Shown here: positions 32,137-42,706 of the stretch, in pieces | Layout: each line of letters opens with the position of its first letter | Position numbering within the stretch: the stretch's first letter is position 1 | DNA from: Sambucus nigra | Taxonomy: Eukaryota > Streptophyta > Magnoliopsida > Dipsacales > Adoxaceae | Length of the DNA stretch: 64,000 bases | Assembly: GCA_949130495.1 (NCBI GenBank) | Contig: OX422209.1 | Coordinates: 698,483,257-698,547,256, forward strand | Direction of reading: 5' to 3' | Notes under the pieces: model-generated | Told to the model about the DNA's origin: nothing | Database searches by the model: none | Seen by the model: the letters and a program-made list of their open reading frames with translations, nothing else | Made by a program: the position numbers and the translations under genes

Positions 32137-33757
32137 TGAAAAAGCGGAATCCCCGGGTTTTACTAATGGCAAATTAAAATATAATTTCCTTTCAAATAAA
32201 TGCGGAAGCGTTGAGATGGTTTTAACTTTCAAATAAAACAACAAGTTTTAATATCTCAAAACAAATTAAAACATAATTCAAGTCCTAGAATATGCCTAAA
32301 TCATAATTAACCATTATTCAAAGTTAGGCGAAACCAAATTAATGCAAGTGAGTTGAATAAACCAATTTTACCCAATATTAAATTAAAGTCCCAATTTAAT
32401 TTAGTGTGATTGTAAAACCAAATTTTATCTTGAAATTAATCTAGCATGCGTTCTAAGTGATATAGAGCAAGATAAAATCAACAGTCACACAACACCGCGA
32501 TGTACGAGGAAAAACCCACTAATGGGAAAAAACCTCGGGACGGCCCTAGCCTCAAATCCACTAAAAACGGTATTACAAAATACAAGACAAAAGACTTACT
32601 TCCTAAACTCGAACCCTCTCAAGCCGTGATGCTCCTTCTTGTATCAACCTCCAATTAGCGGATAACCAACGGAGCTCCACCGTGGTCTCGGAATACACCG
32701 ATAGGACTTTAAACGGTCACCGTCACCCGAACATGGAGCCTTTCTCCAAACGGGTAGAATCTCAACAAAGGTCTTCTTTGTGATGGGGTGTAGAAGCAAA
32801 CCCGAAACGTCTCTTGAATTCGGTAGAGAAAACCGGTGCCAAAAACTCCAAGTAAGGATATGTATATATAGAACTTGGAATAAACAACAATGGGTGTAAA
32901 CTAGAGTGTGTATGAATTTTCCATTAAAAATTAACACTCAAAACATGAACATTTTCCCTAATTAAATTTGCTCTCAAACTCTCTCTAAGAGTTGGATATG
33001 GAATGGAAAAGTTATCTTGGAAAATGTGTTTCCCGTACATAAAAATGCATGAAAAAGTTGGTTGAAAACAAAGTGGAGAAGTGGGGAAAAAACTGCCAAA
33101 AACTGCTCAAAACTGTTCCCGCCTTACGTCTCGTTCGAACGAACTTGACTCTCGTTCGAACGAGACTTCTAACGAGCGACCAGCCTGGGCTCGTTAGAAT
33201 CTCGTTAGAACGAAAACTCGTTCGAACGACATATCGAACGACATATCGAATGACTGACCAGATTAGGGTCGTTGGCAAACTCGTTCGAACGAACCTGGTT
33301 CGAACGACAAAACTCGTTCGAACGAAATCTGGTTCGAACGAAAAAACTCGTTCGAACGACATTTCTAACGAACGTCCAGAAAGTTTGTAAAATTCGATTT
33401 TGGCCCAGAAACTTTTATAAACTTTTATATACTTATTTTTAAGTTTCTAATTGATTCTTTCTAAAAAATAAAATGCAGTTTTTATTAACCTAACACCCAA
33501 TACAAATTGTTCCAAGCTCATATATAAATATAATTGCATTCATACCTTGGGAGCATGGAACTAAGTTGATGACGTACAAACGAGGCACATAAACTACGGC
33601 ATGTTGATGATGCTTTATACTCTTTGCCGCTACGTCTTCAACAATCACTTCATAGGTCTTGAATATTATAATTAAATAAAATCCTATGAATAAATGTTTT
33701 TGTCCGGAATTGAGCCAAAACTATAAGAGGACTCAATTGGAAATTTGTGTCCTTACA
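32137..33757 (-). repeat. Element E 5' LTR (1621 bp)
   Basis: Nearly identical to 26797-28429. It has TGTAAGG...TTTTTCA ends on the minus strand, adjoins the primer-binding site, and is followed at 33758 by the GGTTC target duplicate. The palindrome array is at 33129-33370. Confidence 0.93.
32863..32871 (-). promoter_or_regulatory. TATA box in element E 5' LTR
   Basis: The minus strand reads CTATATATA. It lies downstream, in transcription order, of the palindrome array, so the array is in U3 where enhancer elements reside. Confidence 0.6.
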
Positions 33758-34510
33758 GGTTCAACCATCCTTCAATACCAGCATTGGCCCCGACCGACAT
33801 TGCAGTCATCAGCTGAGATCAGTAATGTTACATGGGATCAATCATCTGGAAACATCATCATCGGACCAATTCGATGTTACAACTACTCATACCTAACCTC
33901 GACCAACCTATCTGGCCGATTTCATCATGGATAATGTCGGATAATGCAACAGTCGAACTTCACCAACCTTGTACTCTTCTAGGCCGAGGTTTCACTAATC
34001 AAAGATGGTCGAGAATTTACAAGTGCATGTATGGTTTGGAACATGTGGACAAATCTATTATAATAGAATCATTCCCTCCACATGAGGGAATATTGAGATC
34101 ATCATTATCTACATAAGATCATCCAGGTGTCATTCTCATACTAGTTCGATCCTCCTGTACATGCTCATTGCATGCTTGGGGGTACACTACACCCCCAAAC
34201 ACTATATATAGAGGTCATCCTCTAACTTGTAAAAGGATCCAGAATTGAAACCCTAGATAAAACTCTATTAGTTTACATTGAAGAGAGGGAAAGCTTGAAA
34301 GATTGTATCTATAGCCTTTAGTGCCTTCATCTAGTGATATTACTCACACACTCACAATGGACATAGGCCAGATTGGCTGAACCACTTACCTTCAAGTGTT
34401 CACCCTCTTCTCCTCACCTCCTTTTACTATACATACACTCGTGTGTTGCCATTGTTATCACTAGTTTGAGCTTGTCAACACCTTATCTGGTGGTGCTATT
34501 TCCAGCATCA
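33758..34510 (+). repeat. Element D 3' LTR, part 2
   Basis: Continues the LTR after element E (first five bases are the duplicated GGTTC) and matches about 15679-16429. It ends ...CCAGCATCA, where the 5' LTR has CCGATATCA. A TATA box is present at about 34201-34211. Confidence 0.9.
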
Positions 34511-34924
34511 ACAGTAAGAAAGCCTATGTCCACTATTATAGTATTGATTTCAAAGGTTACATAAAGCTAGGTACTCTTATCAATAATAATATCCTAGGAT
34601 TCGTTCTACCTTTCCCTTGATGAAAGGGATACAACGTATTTATAGTAACCTAGAGGTCAAGGGTTGGAATTCCAAAGGATGGAATTCCTTTATACATTTA
34701 AGCATTTTCCTCCGTAAATAATGAATGTGATTGTTGATTGTGCTAACCACGAGTGATAAGATATTTGGTGAGGTGACCCTTCATTAGTATTGATGGTTGG
34801 CATTCTTTGTGTTGATCGGCATGCGTGCCGAGTTACTATCTGTTGATGAGGATTTTAGCCACGTAAGAGGACAAGTGTTTACTTCTGATTGGTCCACGTA
34901 GGCGAATAATTTTTGGTATCAACA
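34511..34924 (-). repeat. Element C 5' LTR, part 2
   Basis: Resumes the LTR of element C after element D. With 15378-15488 it totals 525 bp, close to the 539-bp LTR of element F. It shares CCTA(T/C)GTCCACT, a minus-strand TATA box at about 34637-34645, and the end GGTATCAACA. Confidence 0.75.
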
Positions 34925-35942
34925 AAAATTAACTTATGGATGGACTTAATCCTTGTAACTGGTGAATATGTATAAAAAATCCAATCCTCCCCTTTGCTTA
35001 TAGTTTTTGGCAACAAGTTTTTCTTTGTATTTACTTTAGATGGTAAAATCTTACTAGTACTTATCAACTCAATTAAATTCGAGGAGGATATAAACATGCA
35101 CAATCACACACAAGAACAATATGTATATAGTTCGACAATATGTCTACGTCCATAGGGTGTTACTCTTTATTTATTGATCGTCTCTTGATAACAAATATTA
35201 CGTGACCCTTGTCCCTAGGGTGAGGGTTACATTTATAGAAAAAAATAAAGAGGTTGAGTTACGTGGGACTCCTTGACCTTGATATATATATATATATATA
35301 TTTGGACTTGAGTAACTTTATCTAATTTCAATAGTTCAGATGATCGACCTCAACCATCCTTATCTCCATATAGAGATATTGTTGATAGTATCAATGTACA
35401 TGTGTCTCATCCTTTAATGTGTCTGAATAATCCCCTGTAATTTTCCTTAAAGCTTTGCAGTTAGTCAGGGCTGTAGAGGTTTTGTCCCTCCTTCAAATTG
35501 GATCCTAATGGTGTTTGACGATAATACTTGGCCGTCCATAAGTACTATGTTTGGAATATTCTTCTGACACTTATGTTTAAATTTCAAACTTCACTAATCT
35601 ACTCGTGAACCTTTAGAGGGCATTCGAGTAATTTTCCTCAGTGTTTTAGGGGTACGCTGGTAAATGTGTAGCAACTAACCCAGAGGGTGGTTATGTGTGC
35701 AACCAGTTATTTGGGGGAATGCCTTATAATGACGACTTTGGACTCAAAACTAGTTCAACCCCATTAATATCTCCTCTACTGTTAGTTCAGTTCCTTACCC
35801 TTCATTACCAACTTTAAGTACACCCGAGCTCCTTTGTTCTTCATTTGCTACTACAGGCCTGCCTATCTCTCTTACATATTTCCTTTCTTGCAAATTTATT
35901 TATAAAGAATCACCTTTATTCCCCGTTTTCATTACTTTAAAG
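34925..35942 (-). repeat. Degenerate LTR-like sequence of element G and antisense leader
   Basis: About 35037-35430 resembles the LTR of elements C and F: a GATGGTAAAA start, a CTACGTCCAT word, a minus-strand TATA box at about 35230-35238 (CTATAAATG), and GTATCAA near the end. A TA microsatellite lies at about 35282-35301. From 35430 to 35942 there is no gene; ATTTATTTATAAAG at about 35896-35909 could be a TATA element for the plus-strand gene that follows. Boundaries are uncertain. Confidence 0.4.
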
Positions 35943-37095
35943 ATGTCTTATGTGATAAATGAAAACACATTAGAAGATTTTAAGCATCATTACATCCTTG
36001 AGTGGGTGACAGTTGAAATATGGGATGGACCTTTAGATTATTATAATCTTGATGGAGACTTTTCCCCATTTCTTAGTGAAGCCTGCATCATTTTACCTCA
36101 TAACCAGTTATTTCTTGAGTTTTGTCAATTCTTTGGCGTAATTCCTGCCCAGTTTTATCCTAATACTCAGAGAATTGTTAATGGTGTCTATAGAATCAAA
36201 GAGTTGTATGGGACCAAGATTGGGATCCCTAAAATTCTAAATTATTACATGTGGGTAAAATCCAATGCGAGCATTTAATAAATAAAGGCGCTGAGGGAAG
36301 ATAGGTTCCTTGTAGTAAATTTTCCAGACTCTAATAAAGATTATTGGTTGCATGGGTTCGTTGTAAAGGAATATGAGCACTTTTCCATCCCAAGGGTGGT
36401 GAACCCTATAGGGGGACTAGGTGCCTTGTAGGGGTTATGAGATAGGTTTATCCTTAATTTGTCATTCTTTTTTCTGATTTCTCTGCCTTTATTTTTCTCA
36501 TGTTATTATTCTTGTTATGGAGATCAAGATAAGAAGAAAGATTGCAAAACTAAAGAAAGCGTGGCTGGTCAAGTAACCTTTAACTGCTGCCGAACACCCA
36601 AGGTCAGCTTTACTGTTGCTTTCTTACATTTCCACCATCGCATCCTACATTTCTCACCCAGAAGATAGGGAACCTTTAATCCCTGAGGGTTTTATCGATT
36701 AAGAGCCTTTATTAGTGCGTACTTAGGTCTCACTTGACGTTTTTGATGTTTCCATCCCCACGATCACTCCCACAACTTTGGATGAAAGAATGACATCGAT
36801 GAAAAGACTCCTAAACCTAATGGAGGGGGTCCTTACCCCCACTTCACCAACTATCGAAACCTCTAAAATGAAGAAGTTCGGGAGTCCATCCGATCTCGTA
36901 GCTTTTGGGGATTATCCTGATAAGACACATACTGATCCTGCGAATAAGAGCAAGACCAACTCGAGTCTTGCAAGCAATCTGTCCACTCAAAATCTTGAAT
37001 TTCTTAGGGGAGCTTGTCTCCCTTCTGATCATGCTTTGGTCAGAAGCTTGTCCTCTATAAAGCTAGTTTCTCATACTACCCAAACTTTTTATTTA
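35943..37095 (+). pseudogene. Element G antisense gene, exon 1 and part of exon 2
   Basis: ATG at 35943 opens 111 codons: MSYVINENTLEDF, then FSPFLSEACIILPHNQLF, LEFCQFFGVIPAQFYPNTQR and IVNGVYRIKELYGTKIGIPK. Two stops (36276-36281) interrupt, and the frame goes on with ALREDRFLVVNFPDSNKDYW to about 36430. It is a clear homologue of element F exon 1 (56537-57041), which has LEFC-stop-YFDVVPA and PNTWRIVNGVHRL. A basic segment, DQDKKKD, at about 36520 matches the start of F exon 2, and a GTAAGT donor is at 37096. The gene is then lost in later insertions. It marks a minus-strand Tat element of which only this end remains. Confidence 0.6.
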
Positions 37096-38327
37096 GTAAG
37101 TGTTGGATTTACTGATTCGAACTCTTGCAATTTTGAACTTTCTTTTACTAATTGTTTTCATTTTTCTGACGCCATAAAACAAAAACTTATTTTTGAAATA
37201 TAAAATTATCGCAAGTGCAGGAGCTATTGTAATATAGCTAGTGTAAAAATGGGTCGAACCCTTGAGGAGTTGATCAATTTTGAAGTCAAAGACGTCCAAA
37301 CTAGACAATATTTGGAGTACAATCATGATGAAGAGATGAAATAAAATAAATACAAATAATAGATGAAAACACACGGTATGTAATGAATTTGGAGAGATTA
37401 CTAGGATTCCGGATCAATTTATCATTTTTATTAGATTATGAATAACTAGTCTATTTCAAAATTTTCTTTTATAACTCAAAAGTTACTGAATATCTTCACG
37501 TAAATTTCAAAAGATAAAAATATTAAAGTTTGATCAAAATATTTTTATATCTCTTTTTAGATGGCAATAATCCCCATTCCCATGAATATCACTTCTAAGA
37601 ATTTTATGCAAAACATAAGCATGAACTATCAAACAATTTAACATAAGAATAATCCATCCAACGTTACAACAAAAAATAAAAGAATATCGAATAATGTTTT
37701 TTAAATAAATTAAAATCTATAGGGAATTTGTACGAATTAAACTAATCAAATAGGTATTGAAAATCATATGCAAACTCCACTAAATCCTAGTAATTAATTT
37801 AAGATAGAAACATAGTTCAAACAATGAAATTGCAAGATGAAAACATAATTCTTAGTAAAATAATCAACTTGCAATAGTTTTCTCAAGACTTGAAATCCAA
37901 TATAAAAATACTCCCCCAAATGCACACTTGCTTCACAACACTCAAAATAAAATATAAGAATACTTATTTTTAGTTCCCCTAAAATTATTCCTCTAAAAAT
38001 TGTTTCTGATCACGAGGGTGTTTTTATAGGAAAAAATATGAGATATTTTATTTGACTCAAAACTATATTTTATTGAATTAAATTAAATTAATAATAATTC
38101 TAAACGATTTGAAATACGACTACTCACGCAATAGTATGAAATATATAAATGTGGTTCTGATTGGCACTTTTAAAATCTGCACGTATCTTTGAGGTTGAAA
38201 ACTCCTAAGAGCATTGGGGTTCCTTTTATTCCTAGATGGACTAAAAAAGAGATCATACTTGACCTAACTGGTATTAAATGACCAAATTGGACGGTTGATT
38301 GATTGGTAATGGAGTTTGATTTATGCA
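37096..38327. other. Unassigned AT-rich sequence between element G and the CACTA element
   Basis: No gene is supported. TCGCAAGTGCAG and GGGTCGAACCC words near 37209-37261 are reminiscent of LTR-retroelement leader sequences, but no matching repeat lies in the window. Confidence 0.4.
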
Positions 38328-38349
38328 CACTACACTAAATCTGCCGAAT

Positions 38350-38585
38350 TGTCATGGTCATTGACCTTGACAATTTCAACTTGTCAAGGTCAATGACCGT
38401 GACAATTCTGGGCGAGGCAATTTTTTTTGTCATGGTCATGTCACGGTCATTGACCGTGACAAGTTCATTAGAATTATCATGGTCATGTCACGGTCCTTGA
38501 CCGTGACAAGCTTTGTCATGGTTAAGGATCGTGACAAACCCGTGATATTTAATAAAAAATTGTCTCGGTCAATGACCGTGACTAT
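38350..38585. repeat. Left subterminal palindrome cluster of the CACTA element
   Basis: Six copies, some mutated, of a 21-bp palindrome: arm GTCACGGTCA, one central base, then its reverse complement. Subterminal repeats are the binding sites of the TNPA-class accessory protein in En/Spm, so these are candidate binding sites. The right end has three more at 42317-42418. Confidence 0.85.
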
Positions 38586-38923
38586 TCTGGGCAGAATTGA
38601 AAAAAAATCTGCGGGGCAGTATGGCTACTGCCACTGCCCAGTAGTATATTTGTACCTGTTATGGCAACGTTGTACCTGTTCAAACATCATATATCCAAAT
38701 AAACTAGAGATAATGCAAATATACATTCAAAATAAAAACAATATGCATCACGATATAATCCAAATATAATTCAAATGTACCAACTTAAAAACAATTCAAA
38801 TGTACCAATTAAAAAATAATACAATTCAATTCAAATAATGTCACTACATGTCTTGGGTAATGTTAAATCCGAGGAGGTGAGTAGGCCACACGATATACGA
38901 ATTGACACACCCACTGATATACA

Positions 38924-40488
38924 TCATGCCGCATTGTTCGTGCAACCACAATGGGAGATCTCCTTACCGGGTATCACATGCGTGATGAGCACCCTTGACT
39001 CGATATCTTGAAGCTCACGTCCATGAACTAGTCCACCCTGGACGATATTCGGGTCTCTCAACCCCCGCCCTATCTGATGGCCATCAAATATGTCCAGAAT
39101 AAACACGCTCGGCCAACAAAGCATCGACATCTGTCGGTCAAAGGGAGCCAAATAGGGAAGCGGATCATCAAAGTCCGCACGTGTCGATGATGAAGCAGCG
39201 AGGTCCACATCCTCGTCATCCCGCACCCCTTCCTGCACCACCTTCTTTTTCCCTTTCCCCTTGCGTTTTTTCCCCCAACAAACGCATCATAAATGAGAAC
39301 ATATCTTGGACCGTCGCCTCCAAACAGGACAGTTTTGCATCATGCGAGTCCACCGTTCGAGCCAACCCGGTGTCGCTCGTCTCCAATCCGATGATCCTAG
39401 ATTTGGCCACCCGCGAGCTCACCCCCTTATCCTCCCCTTGCGATCAAAGCCAAGCACTTGGCTGAGTGCGTCTGTGGACAAAGATGCCTTGACGGCATCA
39501 GACTGTGACTCATGCACTTCTTTAAGCTTTGCATGTAACGACAAAAAGCACATCATTAGTAAAATAAGTAAATTAAAAAATTATAACATAATTAACAAAA
39601 AATAAACTGTCGGATTAATTACAATCACGGCCGCGACGCTCGGGGACACCTCCTTGTCCTTCCCCTTCTTCATCCGAAGAGCCACATAATTATCGAGCCT
39701 ATGTGGACTACCCCCAGGGCCACTCCCTGTCACCTGAAATAAAATAAAGTAAAATTAGTATCGGTCCCGCAAAGTAAAATAATGCCGAATAATATATTTC
39801 TGTAGTTATAGAAAAATTAAATCTTACCATCATCCTATGCTCCACCTCGGCGTAAGACGTCCGGCTGGAGTAGTGCACATCCGTCTTTTTTTCCCGGTTT
39901 TCCCTCCTTGATTGGCGAGATGCCAATTGTCGCTCCCCGATCTCATTGTCAACGAACTTTTGCCATTGTGCCAATGAGATCGGCTCCTTCGGCGGGACGG
40001 ATTCACGCCTTTGGATAATGGACTCTCGTATCTTCCCAAAGTACCGGGTCCGCATATTTTTCTTCCACGTCTTGTGTTGCTCCCTCAACTGCTCCAAGAC
40101 GGAATCGCGTAGCTTTGGATCCAGGCTGAATTGTTCCTGTCTAACAAATACAATGTTAGTTGCAAATAAATATAAATATAAATATAAAATGAAATTGAAA
40201 TCGAAATTGAAATATTCATATGAATATAAATATAAATATAAATATAAATATAAATATAAATATAAATATAAATACATTACCTATAGTGCCACCAAAATAG
40301 CTAACTTGAGCTCATATGGCACCTCCTTCCAACTAATACCCCGGGCCGATGACCGTCTTTACCAGCTCGAGGGATCTCGCTAATAGCCCCGACTTGTTCT
40401 CGATGGCCATCCCCAATTTTCCATATTTTGGGAGCTTAGGGGCCGAGGAGCCCTCGTCGCCTCCGCTACCACCGAGCCGAGACGACAT
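38924..40488 (-). pseudogene. Ptta/En/Spm accessory (TNPA/TNP1-like) gene of the CACTA element
   Basis: The likely start is ATG at 40488 (MSSRLGGSGGDEGSS). Exon 1 runs to about 40275 and contains SWKEVPYELKL, reached through a 1-nt frameshift near 40342. Exon 2 (40141-39829) has LREQHKTWKKNMRTRYF, ISLAQWQKFVDNEI and SRRENREKKTDVHYSSRTSY, the core of the plant Transposase_24 family. It ends at a GTAAGA donor. Exons 3 and 4 follow, with LSQVLGFDRKGRIRG and, after a second frameshift, a helical tail with SFMMRLLGE. Intron 1 holds an AAATAT microsatellite. In En/Spm such a protein binds subterminal repeats and regulates transposition; here two frameshifts disable it. Confidence 0.68.
40160..40276. 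repeat. AAATAT microsatellite in intron of the accessory gene
   Basis: (TATAAA)n-like run, purest at 40217-40275, within intron 1 of the minus-strand accessory gene. Tyr/Leu and Lys/Tyr repeat frames on both strands are artefacts of it. Confidence 0.85.
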
Positions 40489-40589
40489 CTTCATAACAAG
40501 CATCATCATCCTCGCCTTAATACCTGAAGGATACATTTGCTGTAAAACAATGTTATTAGTACATATCAAAATGAATTAAAAGAAGACAT

Positions 40590-41760
40590 GCAAATAAACT
40601 AACAATTAAAGTATACAATTTTTAATTTACTAATTTACAATGAGGGGCAATCATATATTAGTTTACTAAAAAAATTAATAACCAATCAATTCGTTTACAA
40701 GGGACATTACACACATACACACACGCGCACATACACACACATGCGTGCAGATTCACACACACACACACACACACACACACGTATCCCCCTACCCCACCAC
40801 CCACCCACCCATCTCTTCCCCCTCCCCCCATCTCCTCCATCTCCTCCTAAGGGTGAGTTCAAGTATGTTTCATTTAATTTCAAGTAATTTTAAAAAAAAG
40901 TTAAAAAATCCCACCCCCATATGGACAATAATCCAGTAGTCATGCCACTTTTAAAACTAACCAACCCAACATAGATCCACTATAATCCCGTACTCCTTCT
41001 AATTCATATACTTAATTAATTCATTTCATCAATTAAACTAACAATTAAAGTATAACAATTATTAATTTACTAATTTACAATGAGGGGCAATCCTACTTTC
41101 ATATGAAATGGGCACTAATTATTAATTTACTTTCATATAAAACTATACAATTAAAGTTACAATTAAAGATACACAATTTATTAATTAAAGCTATACAATT
41201 GTTTAGATTGCCCTCCCCCCACACACACCTCAATTCTGAATTCCAAAACAACAGCATCTAGCTCATAATATGTACAAGAGTGAAACATCCCCACCCCCAG
41301 CCCTACTGTCCACACACACGCACACTACACAAGAGTGATACAAAGTAATTTTTTAAAAAAAGTTGAAAAATTCCACCCCCATATGGACATTAATCCAGTG
41401 GTCATACCACTTCTAAAATTAACTAACCGAGCATCGATCCACTATACTCCAACCTCTACAACAAATATGTATCCCGTACTCCTTCTAATTCATCTACTCA
41501 ATTAAATCATTTCATCAATTAAACTAACAATTAAAGTATACAATTATTAATTTACTAACTTACAATGAGGGGCAATCCTACTTTCATATGAAATGGGCAC
41601 TAATTATTAATTTACTTTCATATAAATCTATGCAATTAAAGTTACAATTAAAGCTATACAATTTATTTTATTAAAGCTATACAATTAAAGTTATTTCGAA
41701 TCTCAACAATTATCTATTAATGAGGGGCAATCCTACTTGCATATGAAAGGGGCAATACAT
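40590..41760. repeat. Repeated AT-rich module of about 460 bp inside the CACTA element
   Basis: The words ACAATGAGGGGCAATC and CCCATATGGACA recur in the same order. Full copies begin near 40890 and 41350, and partial copies lie at 40596-40660 and 41715-41760. The module includes a CA-rich or C-rich patch in each copy. It looks like internal tandem duplication; no gene is supported. Confidence 0.65.
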
Positions 41761-41799
41761 ATTTATTAATCAATTTGTTCGTTTCAATTGTTGAGATTG

Positions 41800-42180
41800 C
41801 CCCAGCACCCCCCCCCACCCCACCCCCACCACACACACCCTCCCCCACCCCTCCCCCACCACACACATGCACACGTACACGCACACATCCCACCCACCCC
41901 CTGCCCCCTACCCCCACCACACACACCTGCACAGACACACACATACACCCCCCACCCCACCACACACACATGCACACACCTGCACACACACACACCCCAC
42001 CACCCCCTGCCCCCCACCCAGCCCTCTGTCCCTCCCCTCCCTAGCCCCCTGTCCCTCCCCCTCCCCCCCACCATACACGCGCGCACACACACACACACAC
42101 ACGTACACAAAACCCTCCCCACCCCCTCCCCCCACCACACACCACCACACACATTTATACACACACATACTCACACATAT
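41800..42180. repeat. Strand-asymmetric CA/C-rich microsatellite tract
   Basis: About 380 bp of almost only C and A on the plus strand (CACACACA and CCCCACC mixtures). A second CA run lies at 40700-40780. It produces Pro/His/Thr-rich open frames on plus and Gly/Val/Cys-rich ones on minus, none of which is a credible gene. Confidence 0.85.
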
Positions 42181-42462
42181 AGAAATGAAAGAGAAAGAGA
42201 GGAAAAAAACATACCTTAGAGAGAGAGAGAGAGCTCAAAATCGCTTAGAGAGAGAAGGAGAGGGAAACCAAAAACGGTGAAAAAAAAAAGAAAGCGTAGG
42301 GTTTTTTTTACTGTTGTCATGGACGTGTCACGGTCATTGACTGTGACAATACCTTGTCACGGTCAATGACCGTGGTAAAAAATGCGTGTTTTTTGTCACG
42401 GTCAATGACCGTGACAAGGCTAGCCGCTGAAAGGGTGCCAATTTACCCATTTTGGTGTAGTG

Positions 42463-42706
42463 GCATCTTTGGAATGTCACATTTAGGACACATATCACAG
42501 GTCTGATTGACGATTGAGTTCTCTGGCTATTTAGATAGAGGGAGAAAAGTTTCTTGAGTGGGGGACATATCTAATCACTACTTGCAGGTTCTAACATGTG
42601 AATGTGGTTGTCAAAAATGAATTTGAAGAGGTAGGGTTCGAACCCCAGTCTGATTCGATAGTAGGAGAAAAATTGCTTAAGTGGGGATATATCTAATAGT
42701 TTCTTA
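42463..42706. repeat. Short tandem duplication of about 125 bp flanking the MITE
   Basis: GAGAAAA...CTTGAGTGGGG...ATATCTAATCA (about 42540-42580) recurs diverged at 42667-42700. A third partial unit (AGGTTCTCACATGTG, GAAGAGGTAGTG) follows the MITE at 44068-44118. The unit includes GGGTTCGAACCCC, similar to a tRNA B box, but no A box was found. Confidence 0.5.

Larger units (their letters stand above)
26797..33757 (-). mobile_element. Element E: gag-only Ty1/copia element (SIRE-type TR-GAG), young
   Basis: Flanked by LTRs of 1633 bp (26797-28429) and 1621 bp (32137-33757) that differ at about six sites and one 12-bp indel by eye. Target duplication GGTTC is perfect (26792-26796 and 33758-33762). 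Minus-strand order is 5' LTR, initiator-Met primer site, gag of 651 codons, long non-coding tract, polypurine tract, 3' LTR. There is no protease, integrase or RT, so it must use enzymes of an autonomous SIRE-like relative. It lies in the 3' LTR of element D, whose 5' LTR shows the empty site (GGGTTCAACC at about 15677). Confidence 0.93.
15489..34510 (+). mobile_element. Element D: Tat-group gypsy retrotransposon with antisense gene, itself split by element E
   Basis: Complete structure from 5' LTR (15489-16429) through primer-binding site, gag, protease, RT, RNase H, archaeal-type RNase H, integrase, minisatellite, antisense gene and polypurine tract to the 3' LTR (26605-26796 plus 33758-34510). 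Removing element E gives about 12 kb. The LTR ends TGATAT and ATATCA are inverted. It lies in the 5' LTR of element C. No perfect target duplication is seen; GAAAG on the left and a GTAAG near the right end are the nearest pair. Stops in every domain make it inactive. Confidence 0.85.
38328..42462 (-). mobile_element. Element H: CACTA (En/Spm) DNA transposon, non-autonomous
   Basis: Starts CACTACACTAAAT and ends ATTTTGGTGTAGTG, inverted termini of the CACTA superfamily, flanked by a perfect 3-bp duplication GCA (38325-38327 and 42463-42465). Subterminal zones carry repeated 21-bp palindromes built on GTCACGGTCA. Inside is a damaged Ptta/En/Spm accessory gene on the minus strand, microsatellites and a repeated module, but no transposase of the TNPD type. 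It therefore needs a transposase from elsewhere. Confidence 0.9.

Noticed and set aside
26797..33757. A 1.6-kb direct duplication interpreted as segmental duplication
   Set aside because: TG...CA ends, primer site, polypurine tract and the GGTTC target duplication show that the copies are LTRs.
41717..42280. Long Pro/His/Thr-rich and Gly/Val/Cys-rich open frames
   Set aside because: Stop codons are rare in CA/C-rich repeats by composition; several overlapping frames on both strands are open at once.
42630..42650. tRNA gene suggested by GGGTTCGAACCCC
   Set aside because: No A box, no cloverleaf and no anticodon arm could be built around it.
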